This document shows, piece by piece, positions 32,793 to 44,065 of a stretch of 64,000 bases of DNA (positions are counted from its first letter, which is position 1; the number at the start of each line of letters is the position of its first letter). Below the pieces are notes generated by a model that saw only the letters and a program-made list of their open reading frames with translations, did not search any database and was not told the DNA's origin. A program made the translations under genes and the position numbers. Location of the stretch: positions 346,855,875 to 346,919,874 of the forward strand of contig JAVHZZ010000003.1 of assembly GCA_036250195.1 (NCBI GenBank), given 5' to 3'. This DNA comes from Mixophyes australis (taxonomy: Eukaryota; Chordata; Amphibia; Anura; Limnodynastidae).

Positions 32793-34237
32793 TCTCCAAC
32801 GTTGGCTCATCCTATATTAAATCAAGTCACAGACCAACAAGTCGCATACAATTCCGCCCATGTCTCGGTAGGTCATTAATTGAACATTTGGGCTTTTCAA
32901 AGCCCTGTTTTGTTACCTTGACCAGTCTGGAGGAGCTATCATGCATGCTCCGGATGTTGTGTGTTACATTGTTGGTCTGCGTCCCATTTTTCATAAAATC
33001 GCAAGTTCGTGATTTCAAGATTGCTTGGCAGGAAGCAGATGATGTGAAGTGGTATCATCCACCTTTGTAAGAACATCTGAGGATTTGGGATTATGTTTTT
33101 GAAGAATATTTCACTTGTAAGTGCAAACTAAAAAAGCATTATGAAGCACAAATAATGTATATAGTGTAGTCCCATCTTCCCTTTGAGACTAAAAAATCTA
33201 ATAACAGATTATATAAACCATGTTAATTGGGATTATGATTTCACAAAACAATATATACATGGGCCTTTAATACTGCTGCTCTAAAAAACATTTTGACATG
33301 TTAATTCCCCCACCCCCCCAAAAAAATTTGATTTCTTGATATACACATCATCATCATACATTTTCTTTCACAAACGTACTGTCCATCTTTGCTAAAAAAA
33401 AAAATAACAGACTCTGCTTTAATTGATTCCTTATCTAGAATTAATTTTAAAAGACCAGCAAAATGTGCTCACTATTTTTATGTACAAAAGGGAAAATTAT
33501 ATTTTATCTGTCAAACTTTTCCTGTTACATGGAGCCCCCATACCTGGCTCTGTGTGGCCTGAACACTTGGTTCTGCAGGAACAGAGACAGGTCTTGAGGC
33601 CTCTGCGCTCTCAAGCTGAGCAAGTACCAAATGTGGGAACATTCCCTGGGGCCGCAGAGACTGTGCAATTGAGGTGGGCCAGCAATGATGTGTCAACCTC
33701 CCAATTGGTGTTATCATCTACTCCTGCTAGTCCTCTATCTTTTGGATGGTTGTAGCGATAGTTAGCAGCTTTGGGTCAACGCTATGTTGTTGGATTCCCT
33801 CCAAGAAGTGCACTAATGGTGTATGTGTAAGACCTGCGGGCAGAGAGGAGGTTGGCGTTCCTGGAGGCTCCTCCCACCACTTCTGCTGTTCTCCCGCAGT
33901 GGAAAAAAACCCATTATATTAAGTTACGATTATTTGGAGATATCTTGGCAAAACTTATAATGTGCGTGTTTAAAAAAATAAATTAAAACCCTCTAGTAAT
34001 TAAAAAAACAAAGGGAGCTGAGTTAAGAGTGAACAATAGTAGAGAAATATACACAATCTTGGTATTGTTATAGTCTATATTTCAGATAATAAGGATAATT
34101 GCCACCGTCAGATTGGTGCTGTTGTGCAGGGGGACCACCATCACTGTCCAGGCTGCTTACCTTCTCCACTACCTGGACGTCTCTGCAGGACAACTCTCCA
34201 TGCTGGAGAGGTAACCGGCCCAAAGAGGCCTGTTGTA
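32793..34237. other. Intergenic stretch without supported gene
   Basis: Unique-looking. 33530-33900 is less AT-rich than its surroundings but shows no conserved protein frame. Confidence 0.45.
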
Positions 34238-34400
34238 TTTCATCATCATCATTTATTTATATAGCGCCAACATATTCCGTAGCGCTTTACAATTGGGGAC
34301 AAACATAATAAACTAAGAAACAAACTGGGTAAAACAGACAAAGAGGTGAGAAGGCCCCGCTCCCAAGCTTACAATCTATGGGACATCTATGGGTATTTAA
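34238..34400 (-). mobile_element. LINE/SINE 3' tail, different subfamily
   Basis: (CAT)n TTTATTTATATAGCGCCAAC, then CGCTTTACAATTGGGGACAA and CCAAGCTTACAATCTATGGG: a CR1/L2-like tail on the minus strand, distinct from the V-SINE tail. Confidence 0.75.
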
Positions 34401-35039
34401 CACTTATATGCAGTGGTTGAAGTGAAAAGTTAGAAGTGCTGGTACGGAGCTTTCACTTTGAAATGAATGTCCGGGGACCTTGGGGTCACCTAGGGGTTTA
34501 GGGGTTTTGATAGAGCGAAATTAATTTTAGATGCATTTTAGCACTATGTAGTATAATATAAAACATATTAAAGGAGACAAGGTTATCCACCCTGTTCCCC
34601 CCACCTCGCCTGTGTCTGATTACCTTTCCTCTGGGTCCCCCGCCTCTCCCTTCTGTCTTCTTTGTGTACTTACATTTTCCCTCATATCTCCATAATAGTA
34701 TTATAAAACTTTCCAAAATATCTCTCTTATATCTTCCATGTTACCCTTTATCTTTCCCTGATCTGTTTCCTTTCTCCGTTCCTGTGTGCCCCTATCTTCA
34801 CTGCAGGTATCTCTCCCTCCCTACCTGCTCTCCCATGTGCCTCACATCCTGCTTCCTTCTCTCGCTCCTCTCTTACTCCTTGATCCTCTCTATCCCTGTT
34901 CCTGCTCCGATAGTGAATTCGCACTTTGGCCCTCCAGCATCACAATGCAGCCTCCGTCATCATACTTTTGCTCCTTCATCATCATCGCACTGAGCCCCCT
35001 CATTATCGTACTGGGCCCCCTTATCATCGCACTGGGTTG

Positions 35040-35222
35040 ATGAGGTTAATTGGCTGCTATGAAATTGACCATAGTCTCAATCTGTCTGTCTGTCTGTGTG
35101 TATGTTAGGGAATTTAGACTGTAAGCTCCAATGGGACAGGGACTGATGTGAATGAGTTCTCTGTACAGCGCTGCTGAATTAGTGGCGCTATATAAATAAA
35201 TGGTGATGATGATGATCATTAT
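35040..35222 (+). mobile_element. V-type SINE, 5'-truncated
   Basis: Begins at GGTTAATTGGCTGCTATGAA and runs through GACTGTAAGCTCCAATGGGA to the TATATAAATAAATGGTGATG tail. Head and centre missing. Confidence 0.92.
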
Positions 35223-35227
35223 CATCA

Positions 35228-36120
35228 ATGTTTATTTAAGGGGGGGATAGATTCCTCAGTGCTGTACAGTCTACAAGTTATATTATACAAAAACATATAG
35301 AAGCAAGAGAACAAACAATTGCATCAGTATGAGACATGAGTAAATAATTATTACATCAGATGACACAGAGCAAATTGCAAAGAAACCTTTGAGGAAAAGG
35401 AGGTGAGGACAGGAGACAGGAGGAAGAGAGGGCCCTGCTCATGAGAGCTAACATAGTAGAGGGAAGAGAAACAAACAGGCACAATGGTGGTCCTGGAAAA
35501 CAAGCAGGTGGAACATGGGGAAGAAGTTAAGTCAGGATGGTATGGGGTAAGCAAACGTGAAGAGGTGAACTTTAATGAGTGCTTAAAAGATTGGAGACAG
35601 GGCACAGAGTTCCAAAAGTGAGGAGCAATGTGGGCGAAGTCCTGCAGACATGAGTGTGAGGTGGTGGTCTAAGGGGAGGAGAAGTGAAGGTAAATAACAG
35701 TAGAGAATTATTTCTTGACAATGTCAGAGATGAATTGCATTCGGAAGGAATGGGGCTTTGCAGAGAGGCACAAATAGGAAGATTAGTCATGATGCCGAAT
35801 TCAGGACGGGCTGCAAGGGGACAGACCGGTGACAAGCAGGCAAGAGAGAAGGAGATTGCTGTAATCAAGGTGGGAGGTAAGAGCATGGGCAAGAGTCTTT
35901 GTGACATCAAAGGAGAGGAAAGGGTGAAAGTTGGAGGCAACAGGATTTTGTGAGGGACTGGATGTGGGGAGAGAAGTTGAGGGCAGTGTCACTGATGACA
36001 ACTAGGCAACATGCATGGGGAACAGGGGAGTGGATGACATTATCAACTATGAGAGAAACAGGAGCAGGACAAACCTTCTCAGTTATAACTTTGTCCCGGA
36101 CTCATAAGCTCAGAATTATA
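35228..36120 (-). mobile_element. L2-like LINE, C-terminal part (minus strand)
   Basis: The minus strand encodes, with breaks, TSHLDYSNLLLSC (about 35900; the L2 HLDYCN box) and downstream ORF2 C-terminal sequence, ending with the 3' tail near 35230-35270 (CAGTGCTGTACAGTC on the plus strand). It is the continuation of 38230-39440, separated by the insertions at 36126-38123. Confidence 0.78.
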
Positions 36121-36125
36121 TCTAG

Positions 36126-36299
36126 GGGTAAATGTATCAAGCTGAGAGTTTTCCGGCGGGTTTGAAAAACCAATCAAATTCTAGCTGTCATTTATTTAGT
36201 GCATTCTACAAAATGACAGCTAGAATCTGATTGGTTGCTATAGGCAACATCTCCACTTTTCAAACCCGCCGGCAAACTCTCAGCTTGATACATTTACCC
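36126..36299 (+). mobile_element. 174-bp palindromic MITE, GGGTAAATGTATCAAG variant
   Basis: Outer ends GGGTAAATGTATCAAGCTGA / inverted copy; inner arms share CAATCA(G/A)ATTCTAGCTGTCATTT with the TTTACTAA family. Flanked by exact TCTAG (36121-36125, 36300-36304). Confidence 0.93.
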
Positions 36300-36949
36300 T
36301 CTAGTGTCTTGATGAGCACTGACATCATGCAAGTGCTGGAAAGCACACCTGTGGCTATCAGATCTGTCACTGCTAGGATGTCTTGCCAGATTATTTAGTT
36401 TGATTGATCAGTGTTTTGCATACCTGCTCCTGCTTTATGTGCACCTGACCTAGCTTCTGTTTCACCACTGTATAATTCCTGCATGCATATTGACAGGGAT
36501 ATATGTTGTAGCCATCACTTGCTCACCAATGAACATTGCCCCGCTTTACATTTTCACAAACTACCATCAGTACATGTTGGTGTAAAACTTACGTTTTGTC
36601 CTGGAATTCTTGGGCGATTCCATTGCCAAGTGAATTGCTATCACTTCTGATGTTCCTATTAGCACCATTGTGTTCCTGTGCAGTCCTCAGACACAGGATC
36701 AGTTTCAATTCTATGGCTCTGAATAACATTGCTGGTCCAGGGTTCTGCGAGTCTGATGATCCATATATTACTTTGAGACTGTGTTCATATTGCAATACGT
36801 TTCCAGTGGTAAACTGCCGGCTGTTATGTGTGTACACAGCAGTTGCTTCGGTGCTGTACCAGGGCTGGAGATTGTATGTTTGGTGTCAACGTTTTGGCAA
36901 GCCTGGACAGACAAAATTGTCAGTGGCATCTCAGATGTGCCCGTCTCAC

Positions 36950-37593
36950 CTGCTGTTGAGAGAATAGACTGGTCTAAGTATCCAGAGTTCTTTAGGGTGA
37001 CAAACTTGGCACGAGACCAGAGCAAGAGGGGACTTTACAACATGAGTTTAAATTGGTTAATAATGTTGATGCTTTTGTGGGACCTGTCAACTCGACAGGC
37101 TGTATGCCAATTTATGATGGGAAAGAAAATGTTTTGTTTCGTCTTGCTACTGTGAGGGAGAGTAGAGCAATTATTGGTTCCAAGAGTTCATGTACCCTTA
37201 GTGTTGGAGGCTGCACACACACAGGTGGGGAGCGGACACTTAGGGGAAGGGAGAACAAGGGAACATGTTCTGGCCAGGTTTATTGGCCCGGGGTCTGCTG
37301 GGCCATTAAGAGGTTCTGTAGGACTTGGGGCATGTGCAAAAAAACCTACCCCAACGTCACAGTACAGCCACAAGTGCAAAGGGCTTACAAACATCCTTTT
37401 AGAAACGTAAGGGGCTGTGAGTGGAAACCGAGAGAGGACAGGCTGTTTAGGAACAGTATTCTTAGTTTAAAAGAAGATAAGATCCCCGTTAGGGCACTTA
37501 GACATGGTCAAGAGGACACTTGAGATGACATATTGGTTCTCTTTCAGAGAACTGGTGTCCGCATCAAGGTTGGCGACACTAGGGGGAAGGGTA
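36950..37593 (+). pseudogene. Ty3/gypsy pol remnant (integrase zinc-binding region)
   Basis: Two alternating frames give parts of the integrase N-terminal H-H-C-C region: VLEAAHTQVGSGHLGEGRTR (about 37205-37265) and, after a frameshift, YWPGV..AIKRFCRT.G.CKK (about 37282-37350), the usual order in Ty3/gypsy pol. Upstream frames resemble the RNase H-integrase spacer. Integrase catalytic core is missing: the pol remnant is followed by about 200 bp of degenerate sequence and a purine tract (TAGGGGGAAGGG, 37580-37591) directly before an LTR. Inactive. 36305-36950 shows no clear family. Confidence 0.65.
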
Positions 37594-38123
37594 TGTGGCA
37601 AATAGGAGTAATTGCCACACCTCTCCTGCATAGGGACAGGTGAGGTCAAGAGGAATCTGCAGCTTAAGGCTGCAGACCAGGTACAGGTGTAGCACTGCAC
37701 TTAGGTTCTGTTATGTACAGGTCTGAGACATGTCACAAAATAAATGTAAAATGTGATTTACTTACATGCAGTTTCTTCCACAGCAACAGCAGAAGGCTGA
37801 CAAAGGTGTCTTCTATTAAGAGGGGTTACAAACCATCTGGAGGAGACTTCTTTTAAAGACAAATTGGGAGTGTCGCCTGTCAGTGACCCAAGGCTGTGGG
37901 AGGAGCCTTGAGTATAAAAGACTGTGTGGTTCATGTGTGCATGGCAACCGATGCCAGTTAGTGGCCGGCTGATAGAGAGGGAAACTACCATATAGCCAGA
38001 TTAAGGTTGCGTGGTGTCGTCCTGACATTTGATGTGATATTGTGATGTAACAATAAAGCACTGCTTTGATTTGCATCAATAAGTTCTCCATGTTGCTGAT
38101 GTCTGTAGGGTGTCCTTTTAACA
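37594..38123 (+). mobile_element. LTR of Ty3/gypsy-type element
   Basis: Begins TGTGGCAAAT and ends TTTTAACA (TG...CA). A purine tract sits right before it. Inside are a TATA box (GTATAAAAG, 37912-37920) and a polyadenylation signal (AATAAA, 38052-38057) in the expected order. Just after it, AGGTGTCAGAAGGTGT (38127-38142) resembles the TGGTGTCAGAAGTGG primer-binding site common in vertebrate gypsy elements. Confidence 0.7.
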
Positions 38124-38187
38124 AGTAGGTGTCAGAAGGTGTCCAAAGTGCTACAAGTAGGGCGCTTTTGTTATAAGAGATACATAC

Positions 38188-38194
<7 letters not shown>

Positions 38195-38222
<28 letters not shown>
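38195..38222. repeat. (TA)n microsatellite
   Basis: TA run of about 28 bp next to the gypsy remnant. Confidence 0.9.
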
Positions 38223-38225
<3 letters not shown>

Positions 38226-38229
38226 TTTA

Positions 38230-39440
38230 TTGCTGCCCATTCATATCAACTTGCATTAGCAAACCAGAATTGTAGCTTTTTACATGTGCTATAAACATTG
38301 TGAAATATACAGCAGAATGTACAGAGACTATTATAAAGAAGGTTACGAGCCATTGGGGTTTGATCCCATACATATGTATTGACAAAATCCTGACATGTAT
38401 GAGGGAATATGACACTGGGAGTGGAAAGATGACAAGTTCAGATTTCGTTTGTTGAGCATGAGGTAGCTTTCAGCCATCCAAATGGAGATGTCAGAGAGGC
38501 AACTGGACACCCGAGAGAGAAAAGAACGGGAGAGGTTAGCAGAGAAAATGTACATTATATTGTCATCAGCATACAGGTGTAACTGAAGGCTGAAGGAGCG
38601 AATGAGTTGATAAAAAAAATTGGGCCAAGAATAGAGAATAGGAGGAGAGTGAACACCAGAAGAAAAGACACTGAAGGATTGATCAGAGAGTTAAACCAGG
38701 AAAGGGAGTTTATGGATTGGGAGGAGATAAGGGTTTTGCAGTAGGTCTATTTGGCCAGAAGGTGAGGAAAGGTTCAGGGGATCATACTGGGACGCCTATT
38801 TCACCACCATGGCCACCATTGGATTGGGTAGTGTGTAAAGAATAGATCACCATAGGAGAGGATAGCTGCGGAGGTAGTGTCAGATGAACTGACCTTTAGT
38901 TTCAATGAGAACAGGAAGGGTGAAGGTTTGAGAGAGGCATTGGCCGTGGATGGGAGCAATCTGACATTCCATAGTGTGCAGGTAAAGGGGAGGTGCCTAA
39001 GAGGAGTGATTGGGATGAGTATGGAGGGAATGAAGGAGCGTGGAAGGAGAGGAGAATAGGGACAGGAGGAGGACAGCGGGCAGATGGAGGGGACCTGGGA
39101 TGGGGAAATGTCACCTGTTAAGAGGGCAGAGGAGGCTGAGGAAGCAGGCATGGGCAATGGAAGGATGATTTGGAGGGATCAATTGTGGTGGATAGAGAAG
39201 TGACGGGGGTGATGGGAGCATAGCCATAGGCATAGAGGATGGGGGAAGTGAGAGTGGGAGAGGTAGAGCTTCGAGGCAAGAAATAGCATAAGTGACTGAG
39301 CAGGAAGGGGAGAAGGAGAGGTGGGGTGGAATGGTGGGATTTACGAGTTTGACTGTGGGAAGGTGGAGGAAAATGAAAGGAAGGAAGGTGAAGGCTGCGA
39401 GGTAGAGGGAAGACCAGAGAGCACATGGGACAAGGGATGA
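38230..39440 (-). mobile_element. L2-like LINE, 5' region and RT part (minus strand)
   Basis: The minus strand encodes LYADD-like sequence (HLYADDNIM-like across frames, about 38565) followed by LSSCLSDISIWM (about 38490), the L2-clade RT core, and upstream LWNVRSL-like sequence (about 38970), the start of the endonuclease domain. 38700-39440 is strongly purine-rich on the plus strand, corresponding to a pyrimidine-rich LINE 5' region. Most of the endonuclease and RT are deleted. Confidence 0.72.
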
Positions 39441-39448
39441 GTTAGTAT

Positions 39449-40042
39449 CAGAGCTGGATTTAGACCTTATGGGGCCCTAGGCAAGATACTGGTTGGGGCC
39501 CCCCCTCCCTGAAACAATCCATAGCACTATGTTTTTTTAGCATACCATATACTCCTATAGCTGAGTAGAAGGAAAGCTATGTGCCGCCGCGCAGCACTAT
39601 TGCCCCTTCACAATATCCCATGTGCCCACTTCACCTCGGTCCCCCTTCATAATTTTTTTGGAACAATTTGTTTCCCCTTTTTCACAGTGTGCCATTGTGC
39701 CTCCATTAGTTTGCTTACCTTTCTATTGTTTTCTTCTCTTCTGTTTTCTCCTTTCTCTTTTATCATCTTCTGTTCTGTTTTCTTTCATGCCCCGTCGCGC
39801 ACGCTGCTTCTCTCCACTCCTCTGAGCCTTCAGTGAATTTGCCATCGGACGTGATGACGTCACGCCCAACATAGGAAAAGGAAAGAGGAGAGGAGGCTTC
39901 CAGGGGCTGCTGCAAATGTGATTTATTTTTCTTTTCTCCCTTGGACGCAATATTTTTTTTCTTTGCTGGCGCCCCCACCACCCGCCGCGCCCCCTGGGCC
40001 CTAGGTAAGTGCCTAGGTGTCCTAGCGTTAAATCTGGCGCTG
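39449..40042. mobile_element. hAT-type element, CAGNGCYGGATTTA ends
   Basis: Ends CAGAGCTGGATTTAG / GTTAAATCTGGCGCTG with flanks GTTAGTAT (39441-39448) and GTTAGGAT (40043-40050), an 8-bp duplication with one change. Inner GGGGCCCTAGGCAAG / GGGCCCTAGGTAAG are inverted. Related to 63071-63463. Confidence 0.88.
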
Positions 40043-40050
40043 GTTAGGAT

Positions 40051-40689
40051 GGTGCACTAGAGATAGTGGACAGAGTACAGAGGTGGGTAAACAGTGATGG
40101 GAAGAAGAAGGTAATAATATGGTAATTGATTAGAGGTGGGAAGGAAGGGAAAATGAGGTAGGTGGATGTTACTCTAATGGAAGTGAATTAGAGTTGAGGT
40201 AGAGTAGAGGACAGACCTCCTATTGGACTTACATGGGGGGGGAGTATAATGATAGAGGGTAGGTAGTCTGAATGCTGAGTGGAAATGAATAGAAGGCATA
40301 ATAGCTTGTTAGGTAGGATGCTGAAGAGTAGTGAGGGGAAACATAATGGTCAAAGGGTATATAGTAAATGTAGAAAATACACTAGAAGTGACAGAGAAGG
40401 GGAATGCAGAAAGGCACACAGGAGGGCTGGGTGTGGTAAAGATCACTGCAAGCAAACAAAAGACATAACAAGGGTTACAGTATTAGAATAAGCAATATTA
40501 GGATTAGCAAATTGCTACAGTCTCTGCCTTATAAAGTTTGCTCAAGGTTTAATGTAAGCTATGTAGCAAAAAAAAAAGTGCCATGAGTAGGACTGTATAT
40601 TATTTATTGATATAATTTCTTTTAAGTAAGTCTGCATTACAACTGTGTAGTTATTGATGATTAAGAAAACAAAAATCCAAACTATTTTG
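40051..40689. other. Purine-rich flank
   Basis: Plus-strand purine-rich, probably the remaining 5' region of the minus-strand L2-like LINE. No protein frame. Confidence 0.4.
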
Positions 40690-40865
40690 CTTTCCGGCCT
40701 CCGGAGGAGGAGGTGCTAGAGGAGGAGGAGGTGCTAGATGAGGAGGTGCTAGAGGAGGAGGAGGTGCCAGATGAGGAGGAGGTGCTAGAGGAGGAAGTGC
40801 TAGAGGAGGAGGAGGTGCTAGAGGAGGAGAAGGTGCCAGATCAGGAGGTACCACAGGAAGAGGTG
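40690..40865. repeat. GGAGGAGGTGCTAGA minisatellite
   Basis: About ten imperfect 12-18 bp units of GAGGAGGTGCTAGA or GAGGAGGTGCCAGAT. The opposite strand would read as Leu-Ala-Pro-Pro-Pro repeats, but this is low complexity, not evidence of a gene. Confidence 0.93.
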
Positions 40866-42230
40866 TAAGAGGGGGAGCCAGCAGAGAATGGCCGATGGTG
40901 AACCCAGGTAAAGGTAAATATATTAAGCATCTTATCCTATTTGTTTATGTAAGGATAACACTGTAGGCCTTAGATGAGTCAATGTCGACCAAGTCAATTG
41001 ATTGTGTTGGTATAACTTTAGAGCGTGTGTAGGTTTTTGCATTAATTGAACTCTTCTTATGCTTTAAACTTTTTGCAAAAAAAACAAATCAGTCTGCATT
41101 TGCTTACAGAAACAATGAGAAATGTTTCCAAAAGTGCACTGTCATGGTTTTCTGTAAGACATGTGTAGAACAAAGGTCCAAGTAGTGCAATTCATAGAGG
41201 TTTCCACATGTTCCTATCACGGGAACAGACTGATCCCTTCTACACTATGGACCTGATTATAATTTTTGCTGTGCTGCAAAAGCCTATAATTGACGACTGC
41301 ATAATCGAAAAGGATATAAAAAATAAAACAACCAACCCCCATATACCAAAATGATATATCTACTGTGTGATTGTGGAATGTGGAATTACTGGAAATAAAT
41401 GACTGTTGTGACACTAATATTTTCCTCTTTTCTCATCCACAGATGCTGATGATGAGGAACTATCTCCTTCAAAACAAAGAAAGAGGACCCAGGCATATGT
41501 GGATGGCTTACACCTGTAAATTAAAGTCATACAAGATTTCCTGCTCCATATAATATATTGCACAGGTTTGCTACAAAAACACCATTTATTACTTAATAAA
41601 TAGTATAAAAAATTAATATAATGTATATCATATGCTACTAATACAGAGCCGGACACATAGTTTGAGCTCCGTATATAGACTTAAATATAAGCACAATAGG
41701 GAAAGGTGTCTCACAGGAACAAATAGAATCCTACTAGTAATTGTATTTATTAGCTCATATAACTTTTATAAAGGGCTGTTCCTTTAAGTGCCCTCACACA
41801 CCACAATAGGGTACTGATATTAAACAGTTTACATGGGTTATTAGTTCTTTACACAGGGATGAGGATGGGTATACCAACCACCAGCACCCTTTATCAATCC
41901 AAACTGACTCCCTAATTGGTGCACAAGGGTCAAACCTCCATTATCCCTCCCCCACATCTCTTATGCCCATTATAGTTACAGTCTTGTTACATTTATGCCT
42001 TCGTATGATAGCACTTGTTCTTTTATTGTAAACCTTCGGATTCTATACGATTGTGCTCTACATCATTTTTCTTTCTCGATATATGGTTGTATTAAATACT
42101 TACTAAATAAAAAGGTACAAAAAACACCCAAAACAAATTGCTTTCACATAAAAGAAGAATTTTAGATTTCTTATATTTGTCACGCGACCCGTTCCCATTG
42201 ACTTTGTCCCCTTCTGGAGATGGTTTGTGA
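40866..42230. other. Intergenic stretch without recognised feature
   Basis: AT-rich unique-looking sequence; nothing assigned. Confidence 0.45.
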
Positions 42231-42235
42231 CTTGG

Positions 42236-42408
42236 GGCTAGATTTACTAAACTGCGGGTTTGAAAAAGCGGAGATGTTGCCTATAGCAACCAATCGGATC
42301 CTAGCTTTCATTTTGTAGAATGTACTAAATAAATGATTACTAGAGGCTGATTGGTTGCTATAGGCAACATCTCCACTTTTTCAAACCCACAGTTTAGTAA
42401 ATATACCC
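42236..42408 (+). mobile_element. 173-bp palindromic MITE
   Basis: Arms GGCTAGATTTACTAAACTGC / inverted copy; flanked by exact CTTGG (42231-42235, 42409-42413). Confidence 0.95.
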
Positions 42409-42413
42409 CTTGG

Positions 42414-43311
42414 TGTGTACCTAAAATGGTCCCAGCCGAGCAGGACTTTATAATAGGAATTTCCTTGAAAGCTACAAGAATTCTCTGTAAAATGTATATT
42501 ACACAGGATTTCAACTGTAATACAAGCAAACTCCTGTTTGCTACCTAACATGCTGAATACCTGTTACTAGGCTGTGTTCTCTCTGCTGCATGATCTGCCC
42601 ACCCACACATGTTTGGATTTTCTCAGAATTCTATTAAACAACAGTCAGCTCTTAAAAGAGGAGTTTGACTTGTTTGGACAGCATTCTCTCCTATACAGAA
42701 TCAGAGAGAAAATGCAATTGTCAGAGATGGGTGTAACAATTAACACAATGCTTATCTGATAAAGGACCATTGTCCGTCTTGCACATCATTAGCTTGGTGA
42801 GCAGCTGTTCACTTAAAGATGGGCTGCCTATTTTAAAGGTAATGCTAAATAATTTTCATATTTAATGAATTAGAGAACCTGACTGTGGCCCAATTGTCTG
42901 CAAAACTCGTAGAGCTTGATAGATCACCAAGGTGAATGGGAAGAAATAAGAGTTGATCTTCCCATTTGTATGTATCCAGTATGTGTTAACTCTACACACA
43001 AATGTATTTCAAATAATTATTATGCTTTTATTATTATGTTTTATTTTATATTTAGGTGCCTGAAATTATTCCAAGAAACAAAACAAAACTATTGCAACAC
43101 AAAACTCCAGTCATGCAGTTCCAGTGATAGTTGTCATCTAAATATGAAAATCATCCTCCAAAATATGCATTTTGTTGGCTAATTTTGTGTAAAACAGCCA
43201 AAGTGGCCCAAAATCCGTGCATGTAGGCATGCAAAATTTGAAACAAAAATTATTTTGATTGGGCCGGTCAGAAAATCAAGTGCCATTTCTGCATCTTGAG
43301 ATCTTTGATTA
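42414..43311. other. Intergenic stretch without recognised feature
   Basis: Unique-looking, AT-rich. No exon with splice sites and conserved frame seen. Confidence 0.45.
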
Positions 43312-43450
43312 GATTTACTAAAACTTCCATGGCAATCAGTCAGATTCCACCTGTCATTTATCTAGTACATCCTAGAAAACAATATCTAGAATCCAGTTGG
43401 TAGCTATGGGCAACGCCTTCACTTTTCCTCTTTAGAGATTGTAATAAACC
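43312..43450 (+). mobile_element. Old copy of the 173-bp MITE
   Basis: GATTTACTAAAACTTCCATG, AATCAGTCAGATTCCACCTG and TTGGTAGCTATGGGCAACGC follow the family order with many changes. Confidence 0.7.
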
Positions 43451-43672
43451 TGCCCCCTGGTCTTTCTGCTAACCCTCAGTACGGACAGGTCTGTGATAAA
43501 TGGGCCTCATACAAGTGTCCAAACTGGTTGATCAGCTATTGTGTAAAATGACATTATTTTTAGTCAGAATAATAATAGCATCGCCCACCTATTGAATTCC
43601 TCTGTTTTTAATTTCACCAGCTAGTATGACAGCTTGGCATTGGTCAACTGTAAATCAGGACTGCAAATTGAC

Positions 43673-43698
43673 CGTGTGTGTGTGTGTGTGTGTGTGTA
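43673..43698. repeat. (GT)n microsatellite
   Basis: GT run of about 26 bp shortly upstream of the recombinase pseudogene. Confidence 0.95.
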
Positions 43699-44065
43699 CT
43701 TCCATTCATAGGCTTGTGGGGACATTGACCTGTTTACACACCAACACTGTGGGGACCGGAGTCATAGTGGGTGCAAAAATTGAGGTCCCCACAAAGCTTC
43801 CCAAGGCTAATCAATGCAGGGGACCTTGCTGATATGCTCAGCATAAAAATCTGGCATGTCCCCCCGCAAGTCACATTTATCGGAATAAAAGTGTGTGTGT
43901 GTCCAATGTGGAGGGGGGAGTGTGTGTGCATCCCACCGCCAGAGGCCAGTATACTGTCCAAATGTAGAGCAGAAGCAGAAGGAGGAAGTGACTGCAGCCT
44001 GCCGGTGCTTTATACACCAAGTGGGTAAAGACATAGTCGAATCCGTCTGCTGCTGCAGGTAAAGC

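Noticed and set aside
33423..33755. 110-codon open frame as an exon
   Set aside because: No conserved domain recognised, no matching splice sites or neighbours; left unannotated.
37053..37523. 156-codon open frame as a host gene
   Set aside because: Parts of it and of neighbouring frames spell the Ty3/gypsy integrase zinc-binding region just before a purine tract and LTR; it is a transposon remnant.
40651..40854. Leu-Ala-Pro-Pro-Pro repeat protein on the minus strand
   Set aside because: It is a translation of a GGAGGAGGTGCTAGA minisatellite with no start context, splice sites or non-repeat domain.
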